A stretch of DNA of 64,000 nt from Bacillus pseudomycoides (GCF_022811845.1 NZ_CP064266.1:1612001-1676000), one strand, 5' to 3'; counted from the first letter of the stretch, positions 50,093-58,705 are shown. The notes: generated by a model not told the origin, from the sequence alone. Numbers and translations are program-made.

Positions 50093-50857
50093 ATGAAGTG
50101 GATTGATAGTCATATACATTTGGATCAATATAAGAATACAGAGCGGATGAAACTAATTGATGATGTAAAAAGAAGTAGTGAGATTGCTGGATTGATTGCG
50201 GTATCTATGAACTATCGTTCCTGTCAACAAACACTATCTTTAGCAAAACACCATCCGTTTGTACATTCGGCACTTGGGTTTCATCCAGAGCAGATGATTA
50301 ACAAAAAGGAATGTGAAGAAATTTATAAGTTAATTGAAGCAAATGTAGAACAGCTTGTTGCGATCGGTGAGGTGGGCTTACCGTATTATTTACGGCAAGA
50401 AAAGAAAGATATTATGGTAGGCCCTTATATAGAAATATTGGAGAAATTTGTGGCGTTAGCGAAAAGGTACGAATTACCAATTGTGTTACATGCAGTTTAT
50501 GAAGATGCTGATATTGTATGTAACTTACTTGAACAGTATAAGGTTTCACGTGCGCATTTTCATTGGTTTAAAGGAAGTAAAGAAACGATGGAGCGAATGA
50601 TCCAAAACGGCTACTACATTTCAATTACACCGGATATTTTACAGAAGGAGAAAATTAGAAAAATCGTATCATTTTATCCACTAGACTATATGATGGTTGA
50701 AACAGATGGTCCTTGGGAATTTCAAGCAGGTATTATGACACATCCGTGTATGATTGAAGATGTGTTAAAAGAAATTAGCTTGATAAAAAATATTTCTATA
50801 GATAAGGTTGCAGAGCAAATATATCAAAATACAGTTCAGTTTTATGGGAAAAGGTAG
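50093..50857 (+). CDS. TatD-family metal-dependent hydrolase
   Basis: A 254-residue TIM-barrel hydrolase of the TatD DNase family. The metal ligands are visible: WIDSHIHLDQY (HxH), AIGEVGLPYY (Glu), PIVLHAVYEDA (His), FHWFKGS (His) and VETDGPWEF (Asp). Family members are 3'-5' DNases or quality-control hydrolases, and this is a paralogue rather than the housekeeping YabD. ATG at 50093 follows GAGAGGTG. Confidence 0.88.
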   Translation: MKWIDSHIHLDQYKNTERMKLIDDVKRSSEIAGLIAVSMNYRSCQQTLSLAKHHPFVHSALGFHPEQMINKKECEEIYKLIEANVEQLVAIGEVGLPYYLRQEKKDIMVGPYIEILEKFVALAKRYELPIVLHAVYEDADIVCNLLEQYKVSRAHFHWFKGSKETMERMIQNGYYISITPDILQKEKIRKIVSFYPLDYMMVETDGPWEFQAGIMTHPCMIEDVLKEISLIKNISIDKVAEQIYQNTVQFYGKR

Positions 50858-50885
50858 AGGGAAAGAAAAGCCTCTATCCTTTTTT
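50855..50885 (+). terminator. Weak terminator of the TatD gene
   Basis: TAGAGG and CCTCTA pair around a 10-nt loop, followed by a T-rich tract. Confidence 0.55.
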
Positions 50886-50981
50886 CGATTTGAAATATAT
50901 GGATATTTTTCCTGTTGTTTTCTATAATTTATAATATACATTGAGGTTTTAATAAAAGGAAATGGGGAAATAGGTGGAAAG

Positions 50982-51215
50982 ATGTACCATGTTGTTGGAG
51001 ATTTAGAATCAGGAGCGGGGACTAAATATACAAAAATTATTTCCGCTAAGCTAAAAGACGGAAAGATCTTGGCGACAGCAGAAATATATAATGACTATGA
51101 AGATACGAAAAAAGAAGTAGAGATAGAGTTCATCTATGAGAGTAAGCAATGGGTAGTAGATAAAATGCCTCGTTTTTATCCCGTAAAATCCCGGTTGGTG
51201 AGAGCTAATAATTAG
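50982..51215 (+). CDS. Small hypothetical protein, perhaps a truncated lipoprotein domain
   Basis: Seventy-seven codons (MYHVVGDLESGAGTKYTKII and a beta-rich rest ending MPRFYPVKSRLVRANN). ATG follows AGGTGG. It has no signal peptide. The alternating strand pattern resembles the C-terminal part of an NTF2-like or DUF protein, so it may be what remains of a longer gene. I do not recognise it. Confidence 0.5.
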   Translation: MYHVVGDLESGAGTKYTKIISAKLKDGKILATAEIYNDYEDTKKEVEIEFIYESKQWVVDKMPRFYPVKSRLVRANN

Positions 51216-51254
51216 TGAGGGATGAAGAAAATCCCCACTAATTAAATTTTCACT

Positions 51255-51412
51255 TTATGATTCAATTCGTTTTGCACGTCGTATTAATAAAAGAAATACA
51301 ATCAAGATGATGCCAAGTATGAGGAAAAATCCATACTTTTTCAGAGATTCAATCGTGTCACTTAAAGAAAAAGATGGAATCCATTTAAAATAGGTATTGG
51401 TAAAAATCACAT
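51255..51412 (-). pseudogene. C-terminal fragment of a membrane protein gene
   Basis: The minus strand encodes YFKWIPSFSLSDTIESLKKY followed by a transmembrane helix and RRAKRIES with a stop. The upstream part of the gene is missing. I do not recognise the family. The rest of the 51216-51606 gap contains no other gene. Confidence 0.5.
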
Positions 51413-51606
51413 ATATTTAAACGAGAGAAATGATCTTACATTTTCCCTCCAGTTTTACCATTTGTTTTTCGCAAATCAGTCTTAAGCATGATGTTAAGAT
51501 AAATGCTTGTTTGATATGATTAAAGGGTAATAAGTTGATAGATTGCAGGTAATTGTAAGGAAGAGCTGAAAGGGGACAAATTTCAGCAGAGAAAGAGGTA
51601 GAGGTA

Positions 51607-52140
51607 GTGAAAAAATTCTTTGTAGGATTTTTAGTTGTGCTTGGAATGTATTTGTATTTCCAAGGAGAGTCTGAAGGAATGGAAAAATCGATGAATCAAG
51701 CAAGTTATGTTGATTCAGAGGAAGCAAAACAAATGAAACAAATTATTACTGAAGAAGCAAAGAAAGTAAATCTTCCAGAATGGATACCTCTTACAATTGC
51801 CGAGCATGAAAGTCGTTTGGATCCAAGAAGTGTTGGAGATAATGGCACTTCATTTGGACTCTTTCAATTACATCGTGGTGGGGGGCTTGCTCCTGATCAT
51901 TTAACGGACGAGCAGTTGAAAGATCCGCGGACGAACGCTCAAATTGCTATGCCTCATTTAGTGAAAGGGTATAAAAGAGGTGTGGAAAAAGGTTTGACTG
52001 ACTTCCAATTACTAAAATATATAGCAAACACATCTGGATGGCCAGGTAATTTAGGGCCTGAGTGGACTGATAAAAATATGAAGTATAACGTTGGGTTAGA
52101 GGATGTGTACTATCGAAATAAAGGAATAGTGAAAGAGTAG
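51607..52140 (+). CDS. Lytic-transglycosylase-like (SLT-domain) protein
   Basis: A 177-residue exported protein with an N-terminal hydrophobic anchor (about 4-20), a short linker and a lysozyme-like transglycosylase domain (about 45-170). The catalytic Glu lies in TIAEHESRLDPRSVGDNGTS and the SLT Gln motif in FGLFQLHRGGG. It probably cleaves peptidoglycan glycan strands. It starts with GTG after AGAGGTA. A terminator overlaps its stop. Confidence 0.82.
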   Translation: MKKFFVGFLVVLGMYLYFQGESEGMEKSMNQASYVDSEEAKQMKQIITEEAKKVNLPEWIPLTIAEHESRLDPRSVGDNGTSFGLFQLHRGGGLAPDHLTDEQLKDPRTNAQIAMPHLVKGYKRGVEKGLTDFQLLKYIANTSGWPGNLGPEWTDKNMKYNVGLEDVYYRNKGIVKE

Positions 52141-52163
52141 GTGCTTGGCACCTACTCTTTTTC
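52132..52163 (+). terminator. Terminator of the transglycosylase gene
   Basis: AAAGAGTAGGTGC and GCACCTACTCTTT are exact complements around TTG, followed by T residues. The left arm contains the gene's stop codon. Confidence 0.92.
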
Positions 52164-52232
52164 TATTAGAAAAAGTTCCATAAACAATTAATGATTGGAT
52201 ATCATTCAGAGTGGCTTTTCGTGTTATAAAAC

Positions 52233-53009
52233 TCATCTTTCCTCACCTTTATTTATAAAGTATTGTTCGAGTTGTTGTTTTATATCTTCTAGCTTTGTAG
52301 AAACTTGAGGGATTTTATATCCGACATATAAAGGTGAAACAACAAAACGTGGAACGACTTTACAAATGATTTTTTCATTCAAGTGATAGAAAAATAAGTT
52401 ATAGCTACTGCAACCTTTATGAAAGTCCGTTAATATATAACGCACAGTTTGCCGAATATAATGTGCCATTATATCGATGGATTTTATGTTTTCAACGACG
52501 ATGTTAAACTCGGTAAAGCCGATAATTGGTCGTGTAGAAATATTAAGCTCAATTTGTTCGTCTTTTTTTACGGTTATACCTTGAAAGTTTTCAGGTGCTA
52601 TATTTTCAAGGTAGTCTACATATTTCATTCCGATAATTTGCATATGTGCATGGTGCAAACTCCCACCTGAAAATGGACCATGATTTTTATATAAAATAAC
52701 AGAAGTAAATTCATCGCTATTTTCTAGAGCGATCCAATGTTTAATTGAGAAACGAATTAACTTTCGCATATGTTCTTCTGTATAGGTTGCAATATGATCA
52801 TTACAATTATCTGTTTCGATAAGAACGGTTTGGAACGTATCTTTCAGTGTTGGAAATTTGTTTTTTAACCAGATAATAGAGTCTTTGGTTTCTAAAATAT
52901 CAGTGAGGTTTTCCGTATCACAAAAAGGACAAGCCGTATTCTTATTACGGATGCTTTCTGGTTTTTGTTTGCCGATATCATTTAAAAAATAAAGTTGTTG
53001 TGTGTCCAT
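52233..53009 (-). CDS. DUF4931 / GalT-like HIT-superfamily protein
   Basis: A 258-residue cytoplasmic protein related to galactose-1-phosphate uridylyltransferase. Features are a zinc-site-like CPFCDTENL (near residue 27) and the HIT-type motif HHAHMQIIG, whose HxHxQ supplies the nucleophilic histidine. It lacks the usual GalT length and operon, and members of this family are annotated DUF4931 without a known substrate. The ATG at 53009 follows AAAGGGG. The longer in-frame extension has no such site. Confidence 0.8.
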   Translation of the reverse strand: MDTQQLYFLNDIGKQKPESIRNKNTACPFCDTENLTDILETKDSIIWLKNKFPTLKDTFQTVLIETDNCNDHIATYTEEHMRKLIRFSIKHWIALENSDEFTSVILYKNHGPFSGGSLHHAHMQIIGMKYVDYLENIAPENFQGITVKKDEQIELNISTRPIIGFTEFNIVVENIKSIDIMAHYIRQTVRYILTDFHKGCSSYNLFFYHLNEKIICKVVPRFVVSPLYVGYKIPQVSTKLEDIKQQLEQYFINKGEER

Positions 53010-53129
53010 TCGTATATGCCCCTTTGAAATATATGTAAAATTCCCGTCTACTATATTCGTGAAAAGGAAAGGGAAATCCTTTATAACAAGAAGAGGAGAA
53101 GGAACAGCAATTTCTAATAGAAAAAACAA

Positions 53130-53172
53130 AAGACAAGATATCCTAATTGCACAAGGGTATCTTGTCTTTTAT
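53130..53172. terminator. Terminator of the three-peptide cassette
   Basis: AAAAGACAAGATA and TATCTTGTCTTTT are perfect complements with T runs on both strands. On the minus strand it follows peptide C3 directly. Confidence 0.85.
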
Positions 53173-53291
53173 TTTTTCTGTAATAATGTGTATGGGTAAT
53201 ATAGAGTATTTTCATTCTGTAGCTTCTTTCTATTTTTCAGTGCATGTAGTGCAAAGAGTGTACTTACAACTGTAAAAATGGCTTTCTTCAT
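53169..53291 (-). CDS. Micropeptide C3 (40 residues)
   Basis: The minus strand encodes MKKAIFTVVSTLFALHALKN then RKKLQNENTLYYPYTLLQKK. A short hydrophobic helix is followed by a basic, Tyr-rich tail, so it is probably membrane-attached. The ATG follows AAAAAGGGG by 9-10 nt. It is the third gene of the cassette behind BceR-like promoter 8. No relative is seen in the other cassettes. Confidence 0.65.
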   Translation of the reverse strand: MKKAIFTVVSTLFALHALKNRKKLQNENTLYYPYTLLQKK

Positions 53292-53307
53292 ATTCATTTT
53301 CCCCTTT

Positions 53308-53385
53308 TTATTGTTCATTTAATTCTTGGCTAACTGCTTTCGCGTCAATTAAAGCGTGGAGAATCATTTTTACCATGTTCATCAT
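53308..53385 (-). CDS. Micropeptide C2 (25 residues, A-type)
   Basis: The minus strand encodes MMNMVKMILHALIDAKAVSQ then ELNEQ. ATG follows AAAGGAGG by 7 nt. It shares ALIDAKAV and the following LN with peptides A1-A3, although the cassette as a whole is different, which supports a real peptide family. It also resembles C1 in the same cassette. Confidence 0.75.
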   Translation of the reverse strand: MMNMVKMILHALIDAKAVSQELNEQ

Positions 53386-53399
53386 TTTTCTTCCTCCTT

Positions 53400-53480
53400 T
53401 TATAGTTGATTAAGTTCTTTTACAACTGCTTGTCCATTTATTAACACTTCGAAGATTGCTTTTACGATTTCTTTCATCAT
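53400..53480 (-). CDS. Micropeptide C1 (26 residues, A-type)
   Basis: The minus strand encodes MMKEIVKAIFEVLINGQAVV then KELNQL. It is an amphipathic helix with near-neutral charge. Tandem ATG codons follow AAAGGAGGA. It aligns with C2 (I-V-K-x-I-x-x-x-L-I-x-x-x-A-V-x-x-E-L-N). It is the first gene after BceR-like promoter 8. Confidence 0.75.
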   Translation of the reverse strand: MMKEIVKAIFEVLINGQAVVKELNQL

Positions 53481-53520
53481 GAGTTCTTCCTCCTTTTGTT
53501 TGTCTCTTGTTTACACCTTC

Positions 53521-53584
53521 ATTGTATAAGGAGGTAGGATTTCGTACTATCGCTTTCCATTACTTGAACATAACAGTTTTGTAA
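53521..53584 (-). promoter_or_regulatory. BceR-like regulon promoter 8
   Basis: Minus strand: TTACAAAACTGTTA (53584-53571), 6 bp, AGTAAT, GCGATAGT, then TACAAT at 53526-53521. It is the most diverged copy but keeps the spacing. It drives peptides C1-C3. Confidence 0.6.
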
Positions 53585-53713
53585 GATTGGATGTAATTTG
53601 TTGAAATGTTTAGTCTATCTTCATTATTTTCAGAAAAATGACTATTCAAACATGAAATGGGGTAATATAATAAAGAAGTAAGTATTAAATTTCGTACGAA
53701 AGGAGTGAATGAG

Positions 53714-53848
53714 ATGAAACGTTCTTTAGCTGCGCATGCAAAATTTTTAGATTTTATCTATTTTTGTCGTGCGATTTTTCATGATGTAGTTGCTAACGGG
53801 ATACGTATGCCCTTTTTTAGCAATTGCATAGTAGCTATTGAACGATAG
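53714..53848 (+). CDS. Leader peptide of the ABC-F gene
   Basis: A 44-codon frame (MKRSLAAHAKFLDFIYFCRA ...) with a strong AAAGGAGTG ribosome binding site lies 125 nt before the ABC-F start. It ends just ahead of two successive hairpins. This is the usual layout for antibiotic-induced attenuation: a drug that stalls ribosomes on the leader changes RNA folding and permits read-through. The stall position cannot be read from the sequence. Confidence 0.7.
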   Translation: MKRSLAAHAKFLDFIYFCRAIFHDVVANGIRMPFFSNCIVAIER

Positions 53849-53879
53849 AAATCTCTTCACCCATTTTATAAGACGTGTG

Positions 53880-53952
53880 AAAAGGGAGCTATTTTGCTTC
53901 CTTTTTCTATGCCAAAAACCATGGGGAAAGTTTCTTTTCCTGTGGTTTTTTA
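53880..53952 (+). terminator. Attenuator hairpins before the ABC-F gene
   Basis: First hairpin: AAAGGGAGC with GCTTCCTTT followed by T residues (53880-53906). Second: AAAAACCATGGGGAAAG with TTTTCCTGTGGTTTTT ending in a T run (53914-53951). Either can act as a regulated terminator. Confidence 0.75.
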
Positions 53953-53972
53953 CGTTGAAAGGAGTACGGAAA

Positions 53973-55847
53973 ATGACAATTTGTAGTGCAAATAATATAA
54001 CGAAATCTTTTGGTGGGAACATCATATTTGAAAATATATCGCTTGAAATAAAGAATGGCGAACGCATTGGATTAGTTGGCCGAAATGGTAGCGGAAAGAC
54101 CACAATTTTTCAACTGTTAACAGGAATTGAGAGTGTGGATGCTGGAGCAATTCATATGAAGAAAGGGACGCGTATTGGTCATATAGCACAAATCCCAAAG
54201 TTTGCTGGTGAAACAACTGTATATGATGTATTAAGCTCTGCTTTTGTAAAAGAAAAAGAATTGGAAACAGAAATGCGTAGTTTAGAGAAACGTATGGCAG
54301 AGGAACAAGAGTCAGCTGATTTACAAAAATTAATGGAGAAATACGGTACAGTGCAAGAACAATTTGCGTTTTTAGGTGGCTATGAAATAGAAGCAAATAT
54401 CATGAAAGTAGCAAATGGTTTACAAGTAACGGAGCTATTTTCTCGAATTTTTGCTGAGCTGAGTGGCGGGGAGCAGACGAAAGTAAGTCTTGCTTATATG
54501 CTGCTCAAGAAACCAGATTTACTGCTGTTAGATGAACCGACAAATCATTTAGATTTATTTGCAGTAGAATGGCTCGAAAAATTTTTGAAAGAGTATACAG
54601 GAACAGTTGTTGTGATTTCACATGATCGTTATTTTCTTGATGAAGTCGTTACGAAAATTTTGGATTTAGAAGACGGTGAACTTCATATATATCATACGAA
54701 CTACTCACAGTTTGTGAAGGAGAAGGAAGAAAGATTACTCCAAGAGTTCCAATCTTATCAAGAACAACAAAAGAAAATAAAGAAAATGAAGGAAGCGATT
54801 AAACGTTTAAAAGAATGGGCGAATCAAGCAAATCCTCCAAATGAAGGATTGCATAAGAGAGCAAGAAATATGGAACGCGCATTAGAAAGAATGGAAAAGT
54901 TAAAAAAGCCAATTATCGAAAGAAAACAGATGGGACTTCAGTTCGAAGGACAAGAGAGAAGCGGGAAAGATGTTGTTGTAATGAAGGGAGTTAGCAAAGG
55001 TTTTGCTGATTGTGCTTTATTTCAAGAAGCAAATTTACATGTTCGTTTTCAAGAGCGTGCTGCTATTGTTGGGCGGAACGGTACAGGAAAAACAACATTA
55101 TTAAAATTGTTATTAGAGGAAATAAAACCGGATGCTGGTGAGATAAGAATTGGTAGTGGTGTAAAAATCGGTTATTTATCACAGCATGCATATGGGAATG
55201 TGAAGCGTAATGTGTTAGAAGAATTTAGAGAATATGTGGCTGTAAATGAAGGAGAAGCTCGCCATATATTAGCTCGGTTTTTATTTTATGGTCCAGCCGT
55301 TTTTAAAAAGGTCAATCAGCTTAGTGGTGGTGAGCGAATGAGATTGCGTTTAGCACAACTTATGTATCAAGATATAAATTTCCTTGTGTTAGACGAACCG
55401 ACAAACCACCTTGATATCGAATCAAGGGAAGTGCTAGAAGAAGCACTCGAACAATATAATGGAACAATCCTTGCTGTTTCACATGACCGCTATTTTTTAA
55501 ATAAATTGTTTGAGAAAACATATTGGATTGATGAACATAGATTATTTGAGTTTGCGGGGAACTATGCGTGGGCGCGTCAGAAATGGGAAGAGAGAATAGA
55601 GAAAGAAGAAGTGAAACAGCAAGAGACTCCAAACATAAAAGTAATGAATGCAAAGAAGAGAGAATCTAGTAATGTAGACGAAATTGAAGATAAGCTTATG
55701 CATATAGAAGAAGATATATACACGCTGGAGTGTATAATGGAAGAAACAAGCGACGTTGAATTATTGGAACGATTATATGAAGAGAAAACAGAAAAAGAAC
55801 AATTACGGGCGGAATTATATAATCGATTAGATAGTATGATGGAATAG
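53973..55847 (+). CDS. ABC-F ATPase, probable ribosome-protection protein
   Basis: A 624-residue cytoplasmic protein with two ABC domains and no membrane segments. Walker A motifs are GRNGSGKTT and GRNGTGKTT, signatures are LSGGEQTK and LSGGERMR, and both Walker B regions read LLLDEPTNHLD / LVLDEPTNHLD. An interdomain linker of two helices (about 240-315) is the part that reaches into the ribosome, and a C-terminal coiled coil (about 560-624) follows. ATG at 53973 follows AAAGGAG. The leader peptide and attenuator suggest an antibiotic-inducible resistance role. A housekeeping translation factor is the alternative. Confidence 0.87.
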   Translation: MTICSANNITKSFGGNIIFENISLEIKNGERIGLVGRNGSGKTTIFQLLTGIESVDAGAIHMKKGTRIGHIAQIPKFAGETTVYDVLSSAFVKEKELETEMRSLEKRMAEEQESADLQKLMEKYGTVQEQFAFLGGYEIEANIMKVANGLQVTELFSRIFAELSGGEQTKVSLAYMLLKKPDLLLLDEPTNHLDLFAVEWLEKFLKEYTGTVVVISHDRYFLDEVVTKILDLEDGELHIYHTNYSQFVKEKEERLLQEFQSYQEQQKKIKKMKEAIKRLKEWANQANPPNEGLHKRARNMERALERMEKLKKPIIERKQMGLQFEGQERSGKDVVVMKGVSKGFADCALFQEANLHVRFQERAAIVGRNGTGKTTLLKLLLEEIKPDAGEIRIGSGVKIGYLSQHAYGNVKRNVLEEFREYVAVNEGEARHILARFLFYGPAVFKKVNQLSGGERMRLRLAQLMYQDINFLVLDEPTNHLDIESREVLEEALEQYNGTILAVSHDRYFLNKLFEKTYWIDEHRLFEFAGNYAWARQKWEERIEKEEVKQQETPNIKVMNAKKRESSNVDEIEDKLMHIEEDIYTLECIMEETSDVELLERLYEEKTEKEQLRAELYNRLDSMME

Positions 55848-55856
55848 ATGAAAGAA

Positions 55857-55903
55857 AGGCAAGCCGTTCCTCTCGTGTATGTGAGTAGGATGGCTTGTTT
55901 TTC
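55857..55903 (+). terminator. Terminator of the ABC-F gene
   Basis: AAGGCAAGCC and GGATGGCTTG pair imperfectly around a long loop, followed by a T run. Confidence 0.65.
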
Positions 55904-56117
55904 TTTTTGTGGTGAGAGGCTTCAAAAGATTTAGTGTTATATTGTGAAGCTGATTTTCAAAAGTGAGAGATGACGTTTGTTTATGCATAGGATATGCTAG
56001 TTTACTGACAATGCCCTTAATTTCGTACTGTATATGTATTACATGTTTCACGTGAAACACTGGGTTATAAATATTTGTGTGGTGATTCTTTTTTTATGTA
56101 TGTTTTGTTCATGAAGC

Positions 56118-56294
56118 TTGATAGAGAATAATGGCGTAGGTTTTATATTGGGATTTAACGGGGTTAATGAAACTTTATTAGGACTTTTATTTCTAAATAT
56201 ATGCCTATATTTAATTACATTTAGAATTGATGTAGTAGGTTTGTTTGCTGGTACATTCTTTATAATCGGTTTAACAAGAATACGTTATGATTGA
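56118..56294 (+). pseudogene. Possible membrane protein fragment
   Basis: Fifty-eight codons from a TTG read LIENNGVGFILGFNGVNETL and then two hydrophobic stretches ending TRIRYD. There is no ribosome binding site. It looks like the end of a deleted membrane protein gene. The remainder of the 55848-56310 gap holds only a terminator. Confidence 0.35.
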
Positions 56295-56300
56295 AAAAAG

Positions 56301-56345
56301 AAAGCAGAGTTTACAGCTTCATCCGCTGAACTCTGCTTTCTTTTT
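56301..56345. terminator. Terminator of the small membrane protein gene
   Basis: AAAGCAGAGTT and AACTCTGCTTT are exact complements around a 17-nt loop, overlapping the end of the minus-strand gene. Confidence 0.8.
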
Positions 56346-56508
56346 GTGTATCGTCTTCCCGCATTGAAATGGTCACTGCAATTCCGAACATAAAGAGAAA
56401 TGCTAAAAAGAGGACGAACTTTGGGAAGAATGGAAATAGTAGTAATGCCCCGACGATCATGAGTGTTAATGCAACATAGTGCAGAACATATTGGAATAGT
56501 TTGTCCAT
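56311..56508 (-). CDS. Small two-helix membrane protein
   Basis: A 65-residue protein with two transmembrane helices (about 8-26 and 28-48) and a charged tail. ATG follows a GGGGGCG-type purine stretch. The family is not recognised. Confidence 0.65.
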   Translation of the reverse strand: MDKLFQYVLHYVALTLMIVGALLLFPFFPKFVLFLAFLFMFGIAVTISMREDDTQKESRVQRMKL

Positions 56509-56657
56509 ATTTTCGCCCCCTTTTTGGTAGTTTGTTAGTAGTCTATGCTTGCCTATTGAATAATAGAATAATTTTTGAAATTCATCCTGGAATATTATTA
56601 AGTTTACCTACAGATTCAATAATAGTTTTGTTGAAATTTTAAAAATATTTATATAGA

Positions 56658-56869
56658 AATAATTGACAAAATATAATGAACAATATAAGCTAATGAACAT
56701 AAAGTCTACCGGAAAAGTAGGAATAAGATTGTTACCCCTCATAAAACGTCTGTTTTTTTATATTCAAAACCTGCTTTTCCGATGGGTTATAAAAATGTTG
56801 CTGTGGGAGGCATACATAAAGCAAGCAGTTCATAAGGTGTAATTATTAAAAAAAGTTAGGGTGGGGACA
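56658..56869 (+). promoter_or_regulatory. Promoter and structured leader of the opp operon
   Basis: TTGACA near 56663 and TATAAG about 15 bp later form a possible promoter. Downstream, GGAAAAGTAGG (56711-56721) can pair with CCTGCTTTTCC (56770-56780) around a 48-nt loop that ends in seven T residues at 56753-56759. I do not recognise a known riboswitch. Confidence 0.45.
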
Positions 56870-58597
56870 ATGAAGAAAAAGACAAAGAAATGGGCTGGTG
56901 TGTTTTCTGTTTTACTGAGTAGTTCGCTTGTGTTATCGGCTTGTGGGGGACAAGAGGATAAGGCTTCGACAGAGCCGGCAAAACAGCAGGATGTGAAAGA
57001 TTTAAAAATAGAGAAGGTTGCAGCGACAGATAAATCAAAAAATCCTGAGAAAGCGAAACAGAGAAAAGATACAATTATTGTAGGAATTTCAAAACCTGGT
57101 GGTGTGTTCTTACCTTATTTCCAAGAGAATGGTTGGGACGGTAATGTAACATCAGTTATATTTGCGTCTCTTGTATCAACAGATAAGCAAGGGAAACCAG
57201 TTCCAGAGCTTGCAGAGAAATGGGATGTATCTTCTGATCAATTAAAGTACACGTTCCACTTACGCAAAGGCTTAAAGTTTAGTGATGGTTCACCGTTAAC
57301 AGCAGATGATGTAGCATTTACATTAACATTGCTACACGATAAGGCTTATGAAGGTGGATCAGATATTTCACAATATGCGATTAAGGGCGGCAAAGACTAT
57401 AAAGAAGGAAAAGCTACATCTATTGAAGGAATTAAAGTAGTTAATCCACAAACAATTGAAATTACGACAGAAAAAGTAAACTCACAAGCGTTAGTAGGCT
57501 TGGGAGGACCTGTCTTATCTAAAGCATATTATGGAAAAGATTATAAGCAAAATACCAGCTTAAATTATTTAAAAGAGTTATATGGTAATCCAATTGCTGC
57601 GGGTCCTTATAAATTAGAAAAATATATTCCAGGTCAAGAAGTACGATTTGTAGCAAATGAGCATTATTATGCAGGAAAGCCAAAAGTTAAAAACTTTATT
57701 TATAAAATTACATCACCAGATACAAGTTTCCAGTTATTCCAAACAGGAGAAACGGATTATGAAGGATTTGCTGCTAATAATGACAATATTGAACAATTAA
57801 AGAGTTTAGGTTTTGCTAACTTCAATATTGAAACAGTAAGCTCATACTCATTCGTTTACTTTAATAATAAGAAGCCATATTTAAAAGATAAAAAAGTACG
57901 TCAAGCGCTTATTTACGGATTAGATCGTAAAAAATATGTAGATACAAACTTCCAAGGAAATGCTTCTGTTGCAAATATACCAATTTCACCAACTTCATGG
58001 GCATATGATGATAAGGGTATAAATCAATACGAATACAATTTAGAGAAAGCAAAAAAACTGTTAGATGAAGCTGGTTGGAAAGTTGGATCTGATGGTATTC
58101 GCGAAAAAGATGGTCAGAAATTAAAATTAAGCTATTATGCAGCAAGTGGAAGAAAGCAAGAAGAGGTATTTATACCAATTGCAAAAGAGAATTATAAAGC
58201 ATTAGGTGTGGAGTTCAATCCGGAAATTATGGACTTTAATACTCTTGTGTCGAAGGTTGGAAAGTTTGATTATGATTTAGCAGCTGTTGCAACACCAATT
58301 ATTTCTGATCCGAGTGAAACTGTAGGCGAGTTTGAATCTACGCATCCAGATAACTCAGCGGGTTATAGTAACCCAAAAGTGGATGAATTAATTAAAAAAG
58401 GTATTGAAACAGTTGATATTGAAAAAAGAAAACCTATTTATAAAGAATTATATAAAGAATTAAGCGAGGATCCACCTGTAATTCTATTAAATTATCGCAA
58501 AAGTATTTCAGCACACAATGCACGTGTGAAAGGAATTGACCCAAAGAAATACGATAGTATTAGTTCAAACCTGCCTGTTTTATCTATTGAACAATAG
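56870..58597 (+). CDS. oppA: Oligopeptide-binding lipoprotein OppA
   Basis: A 575-residue solute-binding lipoprotein of family 5 (lipobox LSAC, Cys24) that captures peptides outside the membrane. Characteristic parts include FHLRKGLKFSDGSPLTADDV and VRQALIYGLDRKKYV. ATG at 56870 follows AGGGTGGGG. It heads a complete oppABCDF operon. Confidence 0.92.
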   Translation: MKKKTKKWAGVFSVLLSSSLVLSACGGQEDKASTEPAKQQDVKDLKIEKVAATDKSKNPEKAKQRKDTIIVGISKPGGVFLPYFQENGWDGNVTSVIFASLVSTDKQGKPVPELAEKWDVSSDQLKYTFHLRKGLKFSDGSPLTADDVAFTLTLLHDKAYEGGSDISQYAIKGGKDYKEGKATSIEGIKVVNPQTIEITTEKVNSQALVGLGGPVLSKAYYGKDYKQNTSLNYLKELYGNPIAAGPYKLEKYIPGQEVRFVANEHYYAGKPKVKNFIYKITSPDTSFQLFQTGETDYEGFAANNDNIEQLKSLGFANFNIETVSSYSFVYFNNKKPYLKDKKVRQALIYGLDRKKYVDTNFQGNASVANIPISPTSWAYDDKGINQYEYNLEKAKKLLDEAGWKVGSDGIREKDGQKLKLSYYAASGRKQEEVFIPIAKENYKALGVEFNPEIMDFNTLVSKVGKFDYDLAAVATPIISDPSETVGEFESTHPDNSAGYSNPKVDELIKKGIETVDIEKRKPIYKELYKELSEDPPVILLNYRKSISAHNARVKGIDPKKYDSISSNLPVLSIEQ

Positions 58598-58705
58598 GGA
58601 TAAGTAAGGAGAAGTAGAAGACATTTTTTCATACAGCTGTAAGGTCTTGCTGTTTTGAAAAAATGTTCTTCTATTTTTAAGTAACTATGATTGGGGAGAC
58701 AAAAA

